Shown here: positions 1-12,179 of the stretch, one piece after another
Numbering within the stretch: the first letter of the stretch is position 1
Layout: the number at the start of each line of letters is the position of its first letter
Assembly (NCBI RefSeq): GCF_021869535.1
Contig: NW_026262581.1
Location: 116,526,771-116,590,770, forward strand
Direction: 5' to 3'
DNA: 64,000 nt
Source of the DNA: Mytilus californianus
Lineage: Eukaryota; Mollusca; Bivalvia; Mytilida; Mytilidae
Translations under genes and position numbers: made by a program
The notes under the pieces: model-generated
The model's input: the letters and a program-made list of their open reading frames with translations, nothing else
What the model was told of the DNA's origin: nothing
Database searches by the model: none

Positions 1-2050
1 GTATTATAACTTTCACTTAAGATAAACCCAATTAGCTTAATTTCTACCACTTAAAAATTTGACCTATGGTCATCACACAATTATTGTTTGGTTGAGGTAT
101 AGTGTTTTCCTTTTCTTGTCTTATTTGTGCTATAAAACAAAATTAAAAAATCAGAAATGTTTTAAAAATAATGAAAATTAAAATATTTCATTAATTGCTA
201 AGGAGATGACTGCTTTATCTATGAAAAACTTGTAACTAAGGATATAGTTTGGGTAAAATTGAAAAGTTTGGGAATGATGTGCATGATACAGTAGCCCAAA
301 TATTAAAAATAATAGTACGAAAAATGGCACTTGCTGTAACACTGAGTTTATATGTCATAGCAAGGTTTCAAACGACCCATTTCAACTCTTTCCAAGATGA
401 AAATTACTACAGGACATATTTGGTAGAGTGAAACTAGCTTGTGAGAGCCCAACCCCCTTAAGGATGTATTCTTCTGATGTTTCAGTCTCATTGAAATCTA
501 GTTCAGGCATTATTTCCAAAACATGTGATACAAGTTGAATATATCAATGATTTTAAAAATGTTATAATCAAACTAAACTCTGTGAAAAAATTGTGTACTT
601 ACGATAAGTAGTTTTTGAGTAATAAAATTTTCAAATTTTATAACCAATCCAATCAGTTTCAACAGCCAAAATGTTGAGAAAATGGGTGAGGGTACAGAGA
701 AATGATTTTACCAAAAATATGTACATCTCATATCAATTTTTTATTTTCCAAATTCTTAGATATGTTTTTTTTCAATCATTTATAACAAAGAAGTTGAAAT
801 AATATGCTTTTTGTTCTAAAAAATGAGAAAAATCCCAAATTTACAAAATTGACAGCATGGTCAATTTGACACGAAAAAGCAACAAAATTTTATAAAACTT
901 TCTAATATTAACACCAACCTATAGTTTTTTTTAAGTTAAATTTATTCAGATTGGTCCACTTCATCTTTAGTGAAAGTATAAAAAAAAGTTTAATTGTGAA
1001 ACTGTGATATTTTCATGATAATAGCCCAAAAATGGGTAAAAATTGTTGAAAAATGGGAAAATCATGAAAATGGGGTACTTTCAAATGGCCGTAGCAAAAA
1101 AAGAAGTGCACCACCATATGATTTTTTCTACATCAATTACTTTCTTACAGTCATATAAACCCAAAAATCAGGTTAAGAAAAGAAGTTTAATTCTAGAAAT
1201 GTTTGGCTCCTCATATAATATCTAAAAAGGAAAAAACTCTTTATCATAACATGCAAATCTTGATTTTCCAATTTCCAAAGAAAAACAAAGAGATGACTAC
1301 TGGGGGTTCATTTATTTTTGTGGGTATCAATTTTTGTGGATGGAGGTACAATTTTATTTGTGGATATTTGATTTATTTGATTTGTCAAACTCTACAGAAA
1401 AGCCTATAGTAAATTTATACATCATTACATTTAAAGGAGTAAGGGCATTAAGCCCCGGTTTTAGCCCAAGAGAATAAAGTGTTTGAGAACTATTCCGAAT
1501 TTTCACATAATGTTTGGAAATGCATAAAATAAAGAAATATAAATGCATGACATCATAATTTTGAAATCAGAGTTTATGCAGTTTTCAATCATTATTTCCT
1601 TTGCGGAAACATCATGCGCAGGCAAGAACAACAAAATAATTTTAGAGAAGCTTTATTATAACTATTGACATATTCTAGCAAAATGTAAAGTTGTTTCTTG
1701 CATGAGCACATACTATTCCAATCTTATGTTTACTTAAAATTTGACGTAAAACAAGGGAAATCAAGAAATTAAAAAAAATACTCAAATGTTTTCATGGTTT
1801 GTTGCCATGGTAACTCCTTAAATGTGAAATTTGTTTTTATTTTCTGAACACCTTGTATTTTAGTGTAGTTTGAACAAATTTAAGAATATGTATGGTGACT
1901 TTTCAATTTGCACTTATATTTGGTCAAATGAAGGGCCTTATTGCCTCTACTCCTTTATGGCTTACTTTTACCCAAGAATTCCATAAAAATTGGTACCTTA
2001 CAAATAATGATTAATCCACAGTATTTAAAACAATATTACCACTAAGTAGA
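1..2050. other. AT-rich stretch without a recognisable gene
   Basis: No open frame here exceeds what chance gives at this base composition, and no convincing pair of splice sites was seen. From about 462 (AAGGATGTATTCTTCTGA) to about 1240 the sequence has the look of a mussel interspersed repeat I half recognise, but I cannot find a matching right end, so it is not called as an element. Confidence 0.5.
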
Positions 2051-2336
2051 TATAAGAAGATGTGGTATGAGTGCCAATGAGACAACTCTCCATCCAAGTC
2101 AAAATTTATAAAAGTAAACCATTATAGGTCAAAGTACGGTCTTCAACACGTAGCCTTGGCTCACACCGAACAGTAAGCTATAAAGGGCCCCAAAAATTTC
2201 TAGTGTAAAACCATTCAAACGGGAAAACCAACAGTCTAATCTATATAAAAAACGAGAAAAGAGAAACACTTATGAACCACATCAACAAACGACAACTACT
2301 GAACATCAGATTCCTCACTTAGGACAGGCAGGTTAA
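2051..2336 (+). repeat. Family A interspersed repeat, 5' part
   Basis: This begins with AGATGTGGTATGAGTGCCAA and runs through the family landmarks in order: GAGACAACTCTCC, a GTACGGTCTTCAAC block, AGCTATAAAGGGCCCC, ACCAACAG and GGACAGGCAG. The same order occurs at 39470 and 62275. It covers about the first half of the element; the 3' half (the GTACAGATCTGAGAG block) is missing. It carries no protein-coding capacity. The family is very abundant in mussel DNA as I remember it; its class (SINE-like or DNA-transposon-derived) is not clear from the sequence. Confidence 0.8.
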
Positions 2337-2645
2337 ACAGTATTAGCAGATAATAAAGATTCATATTTTCCCTCAAATTTTCATGAGGCTTATACAGACT
2401 ATGCTTTATGTAGGCTCTAGCAGTTGATAAAAATGTACTCGAAAAACTTTCTCAAAATTTTGTTTTTCTTGAAATTCCTCTTGGTATGAGATCTTCCCTT
2501 AAGGTAGAATAAGATAGTACATGGCAGTAGTTTGAGGTAACATTCCATGTGACGATAAACCATAGTTACCTGGAAGGCATCACTACGCAATACCAAACCT
2601 CAGACATGAACCACAAAAATCTGATTATGCTAATGATTATGCGGA

Positions 2646-2760
2646 TGTTTGTCACTTTGATGCATATAATATTATTAATGAAGATAATATGTCTTGTCTT
2701 GACAGAATGATTTATATACTTCATGGAAAGATTTAAAGGTTACATTTCTTGAAATATGTA
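2646..2760 (+). repeat. Direct repeat, upstream copy (pair with 3094-3186)
   Basis: The blocks TTTGATGCATATA, TCTTGTCTTGAC, TTTATATACTTCATGGAA and CATTTCTTGAAATATGTAC recur in the same order at 3094-3186. This copy has about 23 extra bases after TGCATATA. The two copies lie about 450 bp apart on the same strand. Confidence 0.8.
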
Positions 2761-2884
2761 CGAAAACTTATCATTCATTTTGAAAAATATAATACTCTAT
2801 ACAATTTTAGATATCGTAAGAATTAGACTAGAAGCTTGGAACATGCCTCTCTTTTTAGTTTATTATACTTCATGTTGAAATGAC

Positions 2885-3090
2885 AGATTTGTCTCATCTG
2901 GACAAAGTTGTGGAGGCGAGACCTAGCTGTTTGCGACAGCAGAGGTAGCAGCGTCAACAGTTAGTTAAAGTTTGTGATTACCGGTAGTCAGTTTAAGGGC
3001 AACCGCGAAAGGTCAGTCAACAATATTTGGTATACAGTTGATGTAGGATAGGCAAATCTCATTTCGATGGAGATCATTAGGTCCACCCCG
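2885..3090 (+). repeat. Head-like segment of a family B relative
   Basis: The segment has the layout of the family B head (a GCGAC motif, then a GC-richer patch with AGCAGCGT, then GTTAGTTAAAG) but is diverged from the copies at 29062 and 63433. It is followed by a direct repeat and a family D element, and family B tail-type units begin at 3590, so the locus looks nested or rearranged. Confidence 0.45.
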
Positions 3091-3093
3091 TTA

Positions 3094-3186
3094 TGTTTGT
3101 CCCTTTGATGCATATAGTCTTGTCTTGACCAAAGGATTTATATACTTCATGGAAGGATTTAAAGGTTTCATTTCTTGAAATATGTA
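3094..3186 (+). repeat. Direct repeat, downstream copy (pair with 2646-2760)
   Basis: Same ordered blocks as 2646-2760 with a few substitutions and without the 23-base insertion. It directly adjoins the family D repeat that starts near 3190. Confidence 0.8.
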
Positions 3187-3189
3187 CAA

Positions 3190-3545
3190 CTGAGTTTTAC
3201 TGTGCATTTTGCTGTGTGTTTGTTTATTCCGAATTGGCTAGAGGTATAGGGGGAGGGTTGAGATCTCACAAAACCTGTTTAACCCTGCCACAATTTTGTG
3301 CCTGTCCCAAGTCAGGAACCTCTAGCCTTTGTTTGTCTTGCATGTTTTTATAATTTTGGTTCATTTGTATGTTTCAGAGTTAAGAGTACCGTCCATTTCG
3401 ATGAACTATTGTTGTTTAAGGGCCAGCTAAAGCCCACCTTAGGGTGCAGGATTTTCCGGCTGTGTAAATCCATTGGTGGCCTTTTCTGCTCTTTGGTTGG
3501 GTTTTTGTCTCTTTGACACATTTCCCGTTTCCATTCTCCATTCTA
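3190..3545 (+). repeat. Family D interspersed repeat
   Basis: Landmarks are GGCTAGAGGTATAGGGGGAG, a TGCCTGTCCCAAGTCAGG block at 3298-3320, GGGCCAGCTAAAGCCCACC, GGTGCAGGATTTTCC and TTTGTCTCTTTGACACATTT, ending CCATTCTCCATTCTAT. I recognise this as a common bivalve repeat. A 72-codon open frame inside it is accidental. The CCTGTCCCAAGTCAGG block also occurs, inverted, in family A. Confidence 0.8.
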
Positions 3546-3589
3546 TTGACTTTGAAACTTTTGTTAAGTTTAAATGTTAAACTTTGCGA

Positions 3590-3990
3590 CTATGGTCAGT
3601 TTTAGTGGAATTTACTTATCACATTATTTTCTCAATTATTAGAGTTATGGTATAATTATGAAAATATTTGGTATATATAATAATTGTAACTTCGGTAAAC
3701 AGGTCTTTTTGACACGGTCCCCCTGACCCTGACCTCATTTTATGGTTCATTGATCAAAAGTTAAGATTTCATAATTAGGTCAACATTCGGTCAACTATAT
3801 TTGGGGTATATAGAACGATTGTAAGGTGAACATGTCTGTTTTGGCAAGGTTCATCTGACCATGACCTCATTTTCATGGAGCATTGAAAATGTTCAGATAT
3901 GTGATACCTGAAGTGAGACCTTGATATTTCAACACAAAATTTAAACATGATCCATAAATCAGGGGAGACATTTCAAGGTGTGGACTCTTG
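3590..3990 (+). repeat. Family B tail fragment with two degenerate internal units
   Basis: Two copies of the CTGACC..TGACCTCATTTT..ATGG unit are visible, followed by the family B terminal block (GGAGACATTTCAAGGTGTGGACTCTTG-like, 3962-3990). The head expected in family B is not contiguous with it. Substitutions relative to the copies at 17470 and 29062 suggest an old insertion. Confidence 0.7.
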
Positions 3991-5438
3991 TTGATTAATA
4001 GGAGGGTAACATTTGAATCTAGTACATGGCTCAACTTGTAACAATTTTTTTTAAGTGTTACCCTCTTGCATTAACAAATAAAAACTGGCAAAACAAAAAT
4101 AAATGATTTAAGTGCCAATCTGCCTAAGAATCAGGCAGTGGTGAAAACATGACAAACAAAAACCCACGCAGCTTTACATTAATTTTAAGTTCAGAATGTG
4201 TAATGGTGCATGAATATAACATTCTTTTCCTTTCCCTGTTCTTGTAATTCAAGATATAATTTGGTTGAAATGCACTAGAAATTAACAATTAAGGGGAGAT
4301 AACTCCGTAATTTGCTATCATTCTTACCAAAATTTATTTAGATATTTCTCGAATTACCAGACACCCAGCTACAAAATACCTACCATTTCTAACTCAGGAT
4401 GAGAGTACCTCAAAATATGGTGGTTAGTTCAATGGGTTTTTTCCGGCCATGTTTTGAAATTTTTCTAAATTGCCTAATTCTTACAAAGACTTGCATTTAA
4501 TGGACAATGATAAAAGAACATTCAATGCAAGAATTAAATAACAAAATGGGTGAAAGTGCAGATTAATTGGTACCCTCTCGTATCTTGATTATCTCAATTA
4601 TATATTGATTTTTGTATGTGTGTGTGTTGCTATATTACTGAAATGAATAAGAAACCCAAATAAATTTCAACATATGGTCATGCTTTCCAATAGGAACATT
4701 GTATATTTTCATGAATTGTATCAATCTAAAATCTGTATTAGATATAGATATTAACATGCATAATGCAATGTTGTGCTTTCTCCATTTTCTATGGAACTAC
4801 TAAAAATAGCACTGTCATTATAGTTCATTGGCCTTATATAACTAAGTGCAACATGTTCAGTGTCTTTGATCTACAAAAGGTACTTGATTAAAACATTAGT
4901 TCTTGGGGTCACAAGAAAGACGAACTTGTCAACATAAATTTATCTCATTTTACTGCTATTGTCTTAAAAAGTAGTTATATATTATTTAAGTAAAAATTTG
5001 ACAGACGACCAAAGGGAAAAAAAATGTATTAAGACGTGTATATATTTTATGATGTATATTAAATGCAAATGTATACACTTTTTTTGTAAAAACTTTTCCC
5101 ACATTCTCAGAGTTGTTATCACCAATTTTGATATTGGTGTATAAGAAAAATGTACAGAATTGTAAGATTTATAAAGTTTCACTTTATTTCTCTGATACTC
5201 AAAAGGATTCTGATGCAAAAGTTACAAAGGTGTTTAAAAGTTCATAAAAGTTTAAATTCTATACTGATCTAGGATCTATGGTTCAACTTGTAATAGAACT
5301 AATCTGTTGATAAGCTCCAATATTTCAGGAACATATAAAGATACCTAAAAACTCTTGTGAACATTGATTTTATTTTTTTATTGTTTAATATATAGCTGAA
5401 CATATAAAGTTATTGACACTTATGGTCCTGCATCCTGT
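3991..5438. other. AT-rich stretch, nothing recognised
   Basis: No gene, tandem array or known repeat seen apart from a short TG run near 4614-4628. Small open frames on both strands are of chance length. Confidence 0.5.
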
Positions 5439-5439
5439 T

Positions 5440-5500
5440 GTGGGGGACATAGTAATACCGGACGTCTGTCTATCTGTCCGTCCATCTGTCTGTCCCGTCT
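5440..5500 (+). repeat. Imperfect TCTG/TCCG microsatellite in a degraded repeat
   Basis: A run of TCTG, TCCG and TCCA tetranucleotides (GTCTGTCTATCTGTCCGTCC and on) precedes a degraded segment with CTGTACAAATCTTACCAG. This association of tetranucleotides with such a segment is common in bivalve interspersed repeats; the exact family is not assigned. Confidence 0.7.
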
Positions 5501-5849
5501 TGTTAGCACTCTCACCTGTACAAATCTTACCAGATTTTTATAAAACTTATATCATAGGTTTATATCAGCAATGTCTCAGACATGTTCAAAGATCAGTGTC
5601 CATCATCTATTGTTAAAAGAGTTATGCCTCTTGGAAATATTAATCATATTGGAAAATTGCATTGCATTTGCTCTCAAGCCATCATTTCTCTAAGATATTC
5701 AAAAAAAGTTTTAGAGAGGAAAAAAAGGTTTTTTTTTAGTTATTTTCCTTGGACAGATAAAAAATGTGCAACATTGGGTACATTGGAACTCTGTTCTTTT
5801 ATTACAGTTTGTTCTTGCATTGTGTTGTTTAATACACCTATATCCTAGG

Positions 5850-5950
5850 TTTGGGGTGTGTTGAGCTCTAACAAATATATTTAACGCTGCCTCATTCTTA
5901 ATGTACCTGTCCCAAGCCAGGAGCCTGTAATTTAGTGGTTGTCATGATTG
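5850..5950 (-). repeat. Family A or D-related fragment
   Basis: It contains GTACCTGTCCCAAGCCAGGA followed by GCCTGTAATTTAGTGGTTGTCA, which in family A (reverse orientation) is the region around the CTCCTGACTTGGGACAGG block. Only about 100 bp is recognisable. Confidence 0.6.
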
Positions 5951-6089
5951 CTGTCCAACATAGTAACATAGTTGTTTTTTGTTGATATAGTATGGGTCTT
6001 GCACATGTTGAAGGCTCTACAGTGATCTGTAATTTTTCACATCTTTTCACATCTTTGGCATTTGGTCTTTAATGAACTTTTGTCTGACT

Positions 6090-6268
6090 ATAAGTCAAAC
6101 TATAAAGATCACCTCTATTCAGAGAAAAATAGTATTGGTAAGTCTCCCTCTTCTTGTGTGGCTGTAGTAACACCTATTCATTTTTAATCACATACCAAAG
6201 GTTACCTCTCTTATATGGTCAGTTTTCTCTCATCTTGAAGGTGACCTTTATTTATAGGTTTGACTTAT
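6090..6268. mobile_element. MITE-like element with ~28-bp inverted ends, copy 1
   Basis: The left end (ATAAGTCAAAC..ATCACCT, 6090-6114) is the imperfect inverse of the right end (AGGTGACC..GGTTTGACTTAT, 6239-6268). The element is 179 bp and non-coding. A second copy with the same ends and almost the same length lies at 37762-37942. The design fits a small non-autonomous DNA transposon; the superfamily is not determined. A GTAAGT inside it is not taken as a splice donor. Confidence 0.7.
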
Positions 6269-7970
6269 ATTTAAAAGTTCTATACTTTTTATAAGAAACT
6301 TCACATTAATTTATTAAGTGTTTTCTTTTAGTAGATTGCTGCTGGTTGACAAGAAATGAAGAACTGGGGCACAAAATTAGGAAGAAAAAAAAACAACATT
6401 CAAATTCAATGGCACAGAGAAGTATCAGGATTACAGTTCAAATTTAGAAGCTCATTCAGGTACAATTGTCTGAACAAATGTTTGAATCTCTTAGCATTCA
6501 CATTATAAGTAGTAGTTCCTTTTTTAATGAACTTTAGCCCAGTTCAGTGATATCTCTTCATACAGATTATGAATTTGTCATCTGTTGTTTCACATCTTCA
6601 GCTATAAGTGTCTAGAGAGTCTTTGTTCCTGATAATTAGCCAGTACAAAGATTGCTGATCAGATTAGAGATGTCTGCTTTACCTGTTGAAACAAAGACAG
6701 AAATATTTGTGTAGATACATTTTACTGGTGTTAAGTATATTGATAACCCATGTCCTTCAGATTCACAGGTGATACAATATGGCAAAGTATTATAAGGCCT
6801 GCGGATATATTTGAAGGTATTTGACAATAAAAGTTCAAAAGAAATATAAAGGATTGGTCTTGTTAGCATGCAAGATAGTATGGAACATACTAGTTCTGTT
6901 AAATAATATATAGATGCATCACACTTACTATTTATGTGACCTACTAAGTAACCTAGACTTGCATAATTAAACAATTTAATGTTCTAAAAGTCTAACATTG
7001 TAAGTCAAGTCAATGTACTAAATGGCTTGCATAATTAGACAATTTAATGTACCTAAAAAAAGACTATGAACTTATACATACATGTCTCAACCCTCTGTGC
7101 CCAAAGTTTTTTAAACAGTTTATTTGCACAGCAATAAAGATGTAAGTTTGAACATGTTGTTTATGATGTATCATGTGAATAATTAGAAATTCTATAAAGG
7201 ATTGCAGCTTTTTATGCATGTAAGTAAATCATAGGTACTCCCATAGTGTTGATCTTAAAAATATTATTTTTCTGTCTTCTGAATTACCACTTCATTCCCA
7301 CATCCTCTTTTATTACTAACAAATGTTGTCAATGAGTAATATCAACTTTAATATTTAAAATCACCAGAATCATTTAGTTAAAACAATGTCACCTACATTG
7401 TATTTAGAAAATTTTGAAAATATATTTGTGTTGAAGTCAGTTTCGGCTGACAAGGTTTTGTATTGTTTACTTAATGTGAAATGTCATACAGTAAAGAAAG
7501 CAGCAACGCTACATAAAGAAGACATGTAAAATGGGCATGTCAAGGCATTTAAACTGCAGATTTTCTCATCAAGATGTTTCATTCTTATTGTTTGTTTATC
7601 TGTAAGGACATGACAAGAGTTTATAAATAGGCATGTATAGTAATGATAATTGGTCTGTTTGTATTCAGTGTCACTGTCTTCCAATCTTTGCTGATTAAAC
7701 AAACTTTTCACTGTACCAAATAGTTTTACTCTATAGAAAATGTCAACTGGTAAACATTTGAAAAAAAGTATTTTCATCATTATCACTGATCATAATGGTA
7801 ATGCATATTTTGCATTTTGATTTTTGAATAAACCATTTAACCCTTTTAGTAAAAGGAGGTAGACTGTTTTAGTCTAAGGTATTATTTTAAATGTTCATAC
7901 TTTCATTTTGGACTTATAACTAAATTTAAAAATATAAGCAGGCAAAGCTTACGATTTTAAAGTCTTTTCC
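6269..7970. other. Long AT-rich stretch; one minus-strand open frame of chance length
   Basis: A 112-codon minus-strand frame (6636-6974) has splice-donor-like points (GTAAGT reading into 6927, CAG|GTAAAG near 6680) but no family I recognise. About one frame of this size is expected by chance in this window at this AT content. A 100-codon minus frame (7484-7786) is likewise unassigned. CTTGCATAATTA..ACAATTTAATGT occurs twice, at about 6958 and 7025. Confidence 0.4.
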
Positions 7971-7974
7971 AATG

Positions 7975-8140
7975 TTCATAGATCTTTTCCATTTTTTTCA
8001 CTAGCACTGCCATATAAGTTATTGCCCTTTTTCTCATTAGCACTCCCATAAATCTTTTCCATTTTTCTCATGAGTCTTTTCCATTATTCTCATGAATACT
8101 GCCATATAAGTCTTTTCCATTGTTCTTGAGCACTAAGATG
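7975..8140 (+). repeat. Degenerate short tandem repeat (CTTTTCCATT-based)
   Basis: Four to five imperfect units combine TCTTTTCCATT, TTCTCAT(G/T)A and ACTGCCATATAAGT in varying order and length, so the period is not constant. It reads as an old, decayed minisatellite. Confidence 0.65.
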
Positions 8141-9215
8141 CTTGACAATATTTTATGTTATTGGTGTTCATAAAAGCTGATGTGGGTTTGATTTCTTGAC
8201 TCAGTAAGCCATTTTGTTTTGGAAATGAGAACAATTGCTAGGTATGCTTTGCCTAGTTGATATTAGCATGTACATATTAGAAATCTTTGATTAATGAATA
8301 AATCTTAACCTCAACTAAATAGGATACTTCTATGAAATTACCATATACGGTTACTCAATAATTAACTGTAAATTCTTGGTTATTAGGTTAAAATATAGTA
8401 TAATGGTGTCAAGTATTAAGCATGTTCACAGGTATCTACCAGTTTAAAGCTGTTATTACAGAATGGTGTCAAAATCTTTATCAAGTACCCCATAGAGTAA
8501 TACATTAACAATGTTGAAATTTAATCCTTTCAATTTTCTTGCTACCATTTAGATTTAAAACATTAAAACGCATTTGTTTGTCATCAAAGCATCACCTTTT
8601 CATTAAGAATTCAATAATGGAATTTCAAATAAAGATGACCATTTAATATGGAGATATAATTCATTTACGGTTTAATCTGAGAATGTGTTTGTAATGAAAC
8701 TCTGAACACCGTGAAATGATCATGAAATTGATAGGTGTGTTAGCTGAGAGGGTATTTCCTCAATAGAAATCATACCATTTGGTTATAATGAATTGGACAG
8801 TTTGACATAGACTGACTAGTCCCAATTGAGGCCTTCTACTATTTCATGGTATTTTGATTTAGAAAATAAATATTATGTTATAGTAGGAATGCAAATCAGT
8901 AAAAAAAATGTGAGGTCTTTTGCTCTCAAAATCTTTTCACATATAATCTTACAACTGAACTTGAACTTATAAGTTATAATTATTGACTTATGAGTAATTT
9001 AATGTAAGATTTTTCCTGAAAATGGTTAGTGCTGTTATATGAATGATCATTAATGGATTTCTGTGTGATTAGAATGAAGAGCACTGCAGTTGGACTTGTT
9101 GTAATAGGAAGAACATCAATAAAGCATTTCTCCTGTGATTTCTTTTTTTCTTTAAATATTTTTTGTTTTACTTAAACCTCATTTGAATTTATTTTTATTT
9201 GCCTTTACTATACAT
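8141..9215. other. AT-rich stretch, nothing recognised
   Basis: No gene, repeat family or array was seen in this interval. Confidence 0.5.
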
Positions 9216-9220
9216 ATAAA

Positions 9221-9625
9221 AAGATCTTTTACCACTAACAGTTGCAATATTTAACTTATTGTAGCGTCTGTAGGTAAAAGATCTTTTACCACTAACAGTT
9301 GCAATATTTAACTTATTGTAGCGTCTGTAGGTAAAAGATCTTTTACCACTAACAGTTGCAATATTTAACTTATTGTAGCGTCTGTAGGTAAAAGATCTTT
9401 TACCACTAACAGTTGCAATATTTAACTTATTGTAGCGTCTGTAGGTAAAAGATCTTTTACCACTAACAGTTGAAATATTTAACTTATTGTAGCGTCTGTA
9501 GGTAAAAGATCTTTTACCACTAACAGTTGCAATATTTAACTTATTGTAGCGTCTGTAGGTAAAAGATCTTTTACCACTAACAGTTGCAATAATTAACTTA
9601 TTGTAGCGTCTGTAGGTAAAAGGGT
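9221..9625. repeat. 57-bp tandem array, seven units, built on an 18-bp palindrome
   Basis: Units start at 9221, 9278, 9335, 9392, 9449, 9506 and 9563 and are nearly identical (single-base changes near 9473 and 9591). At each internal unit boundary lies GGTAAAAGATCTTTTACC, a perfect 18-bp palindrome. Because 57 is a multiple of three, a 154-codon frame stays open on the minus strand (9195-9659), a 19-residue repeat with core TYRRYNKLNIATVSGKR. The DNA, third codon positions included, is conserved, and there is no sign of a promoter, signal peptide or family match, so I treat the frame as a by-product of the array. Confidence 0.95.
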
Positions 9626-9659
9626 ATTGGAAATGATAGCCAAAAAATATTTTGAACAC

Positions 9660-12150
9660 AGATTTTTTTTCTTTTTTTATGTTTATATGTTTGAATAAAA
9701 GACATTTAGAAAAGAAATTCTTCTTTGTTTTGCTGATCCATGGTTCGTCCTACATTATTTTGTAACAAATATTGGATATAGTTATGATGAAAATGCCATC
9801 TATGAATAGTTATATTAGCTGTTAATGTCTTGGTCACTGTTTGGTTGACCTAACCTACTATAAAAATGTCATATATAGTATTATTTTAGTATATAGGCTA
9901 TCATTCATTGAATATGTCTTATGCATTCATCTTCAAAATTATGTTGGTCAGTTTTGTAGGTCATATTTGTTTGTATAATATAATAATATTAAGGCTTTAA
10001 AACTCTTTATACAAGCAAAAGAAATCTCACGAAATACAATAAATTAGGGACTGTTTGGACATTTGGACAATGATATTTTTTTTAAAGATTAAATCTTATT
10101 TTCTGAAATTCTAATGTGTAAAACATTTTCCTTATAAATGACAGAAATTTTCATATATAACCTTGGTTCTGGAGATAAGTTTTGATCTTTGTTTGCTTCA
10201 GCTCATAACAAAACTGAATAATTTATACAGGTATAAAGCTTGTGAATTATGAAACTTGTAAATAATTAAAATAAGTCTATAAGTAAAGCTTTTGTATAAA
10301 ATACCAAGAGTATGGTGAGAACGCTTTTTCCTTTTTAAATATTAAAATTAATGTTTTAAAAACTTTCTTTGTTTTCTAGTAAATGTTTCACCAATGGAAA
10401 TTCCAGATACAAAATAATAATTATGTTGAAAAAGATAGAAAATGGATTCATTGATGTCTTCACAAAGTACTATCATATACTTAAAGGTGGACATACTGAA
10501 AGTGTTTAGAAGGTAATGTTTTTGTGGTCAGACTTCCAGTCACAACAATATTAATAATTTAATTCAATGAAGTTATTCATGTTACAACAGTTTGTGACGT
10601 AATGTAATACACTATTAGAAAAAAATGAATAAAAGGTTTTATTTACAATATACAAACTCCTGCTTAAAATGACAAGACACTTTATATATGTAATGTGTTT
10701 TGACAAAGATTAACATGTCTATTTAGAACTTGATTTGTTTGTCCATTTGTAACTACAGAATGTTCCATAAAATTACAGTTATATCAAGAATCTGCTTGAA
10801 ACAACAGGACTTGCATTACTTTAATTTCTTTTTGTTATTTAAAGCAATACTAAGCTTCCCTTGTAACATGAACATGCAAAATGATATGTAAAAATATGCA
10901 AATATGTGGATAAAGATAACATTTTGAAAAGATGAATATCAGCATATATGCTTTTGTTAAAACATGTATAAGTTCAAGTTTGATCAACTGAAATAACTGT
11001 ATGAATTCAAAAAAAGAATCTAAAAATTCTCACACTGTGGTCGAACCACTATCAATGGAACTCTGCTATTAAGGTCTAGACCACGGTGATAATGTATGGA
11101 TGGACAAAAATCATATAATTTAGTTCACAGCTGTAATTTTCATTTTTGAAAATAATTTGCATAAACTGTTATTGGATCTTTGTGACAATCATTGGTCATT
11201 TCTTTGGAATTGTCACGTAAATATTTATACACAAAGAGCAGTGTTCATCCAGTTGATCCTACCCTCTGGGCCACTGGAAACAATCGTCCAGCAGTTAAAA
11301 GAAGGAAATACTTAAGACTTATTTGACAATGACTACACTTGACTGATGTTTTGAGTGGGAATACAACACCCTTTACAAATTTGGCTATTGAGAAAGTTTG
11401 AATTAAAATTAATTTAACTACTCAATGGGATGGTCTATAGGACAAAATCAGCGTTGCCCTAATAGATTCTTAGTAAATCTGAGTGTCATTCCAAAATAAT
11501 AACCCTAGTTATGAACGGACAGAAACATATCCAGCCAATTTTAATGGCCAACATCACTATACTTTTTATATTTACCCACATACTTGAATTTGAATCTGTC
11601 AAATGTTTTAATTGTTGTTTCCAAATTCATTTGTTACTTAATTTGGTTATAGTGGATTTGAAAAGTGGCTTACTTGAAGCCCATTTTGAATAAATTGGAT
11701 ATACATAATGACTCTGACAACTGATGCAAAATTGAAAATTTTCCCTTTTTAAATTTTTTTCACAAGAATAAAACAAATATATTTTTAGCTTTACAATGTT
11801 GTTGAATTATAAAACTGCTGAATTGTCAAGTCTTTAAGGAAACCATGCAAGTAAGTGTTTGATCAATTTATTGTTGACAGAGATTTATAAAACACTTTGG
11901 TTGATTTTATAAGATTCATGTGAACTGTGATGATATAGATTTTAGAAACACTAGTGATTTGAGATTACTTTACTATTACATTGACTATGAACAGTTCCTG
12001 CATCTAACATTCTGTAACATTCAGTAAATCCTCAGAATGAGAAATTCTTACTGATTTTACCACATTCTGGAGTTTCGGTGCCTGAGTAGTGAAAGACTTT
12101 TATAATTTAGAAAATGCCATAGTGTACACAACAATTGACCTGCATATGAT
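9660..12150. other. AT-rich stretch with weak exon-like segments
   Basis: Mostly featureless. Two segments have protein-like open frames ending in a stop (10380-10509 and 11228-11326) but lack enough splice or family evidence to be called; they are recorded under rejected observations. Confidence 0.4.
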
Positions 12151-12179
12151 TGTTATAATCTCATACGGTTTACACCAAT

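Noticed and set aside
6636-6974. 112-codon minus frame with possible donor sites
   Set aside because: About one such frame is expected by chance in the window; no domain recognised.
9195-9659. 154-codon minus-strand frame with 19-residue repeats
   Set aside because: It is produced by a 57-bp DNA array; units are identical at third codon positions and no start context or family supports a protein.
10380-10512. Exon-like frame with a strong acceptor (CTTTGTTTTCTAG)
   Set aside because: It ends in TAG before the donor, has no partner exon, and a frame of about 43 codons is common by chance at this AT content.
11030-11100. GGTCGAACCACT and GACCACGGTGA looking like part of a tRNA
   Set aside because: No acceptor stem or spaced A and B boxes can be built around it.
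11228-11326. Frame with the protein-like stretch VHPVDPTLWATGNNRPAVKR ending in TGA
   Set aside because: The composition is striking, but there is no clear acceptor and no family recognised; not enough for a call.
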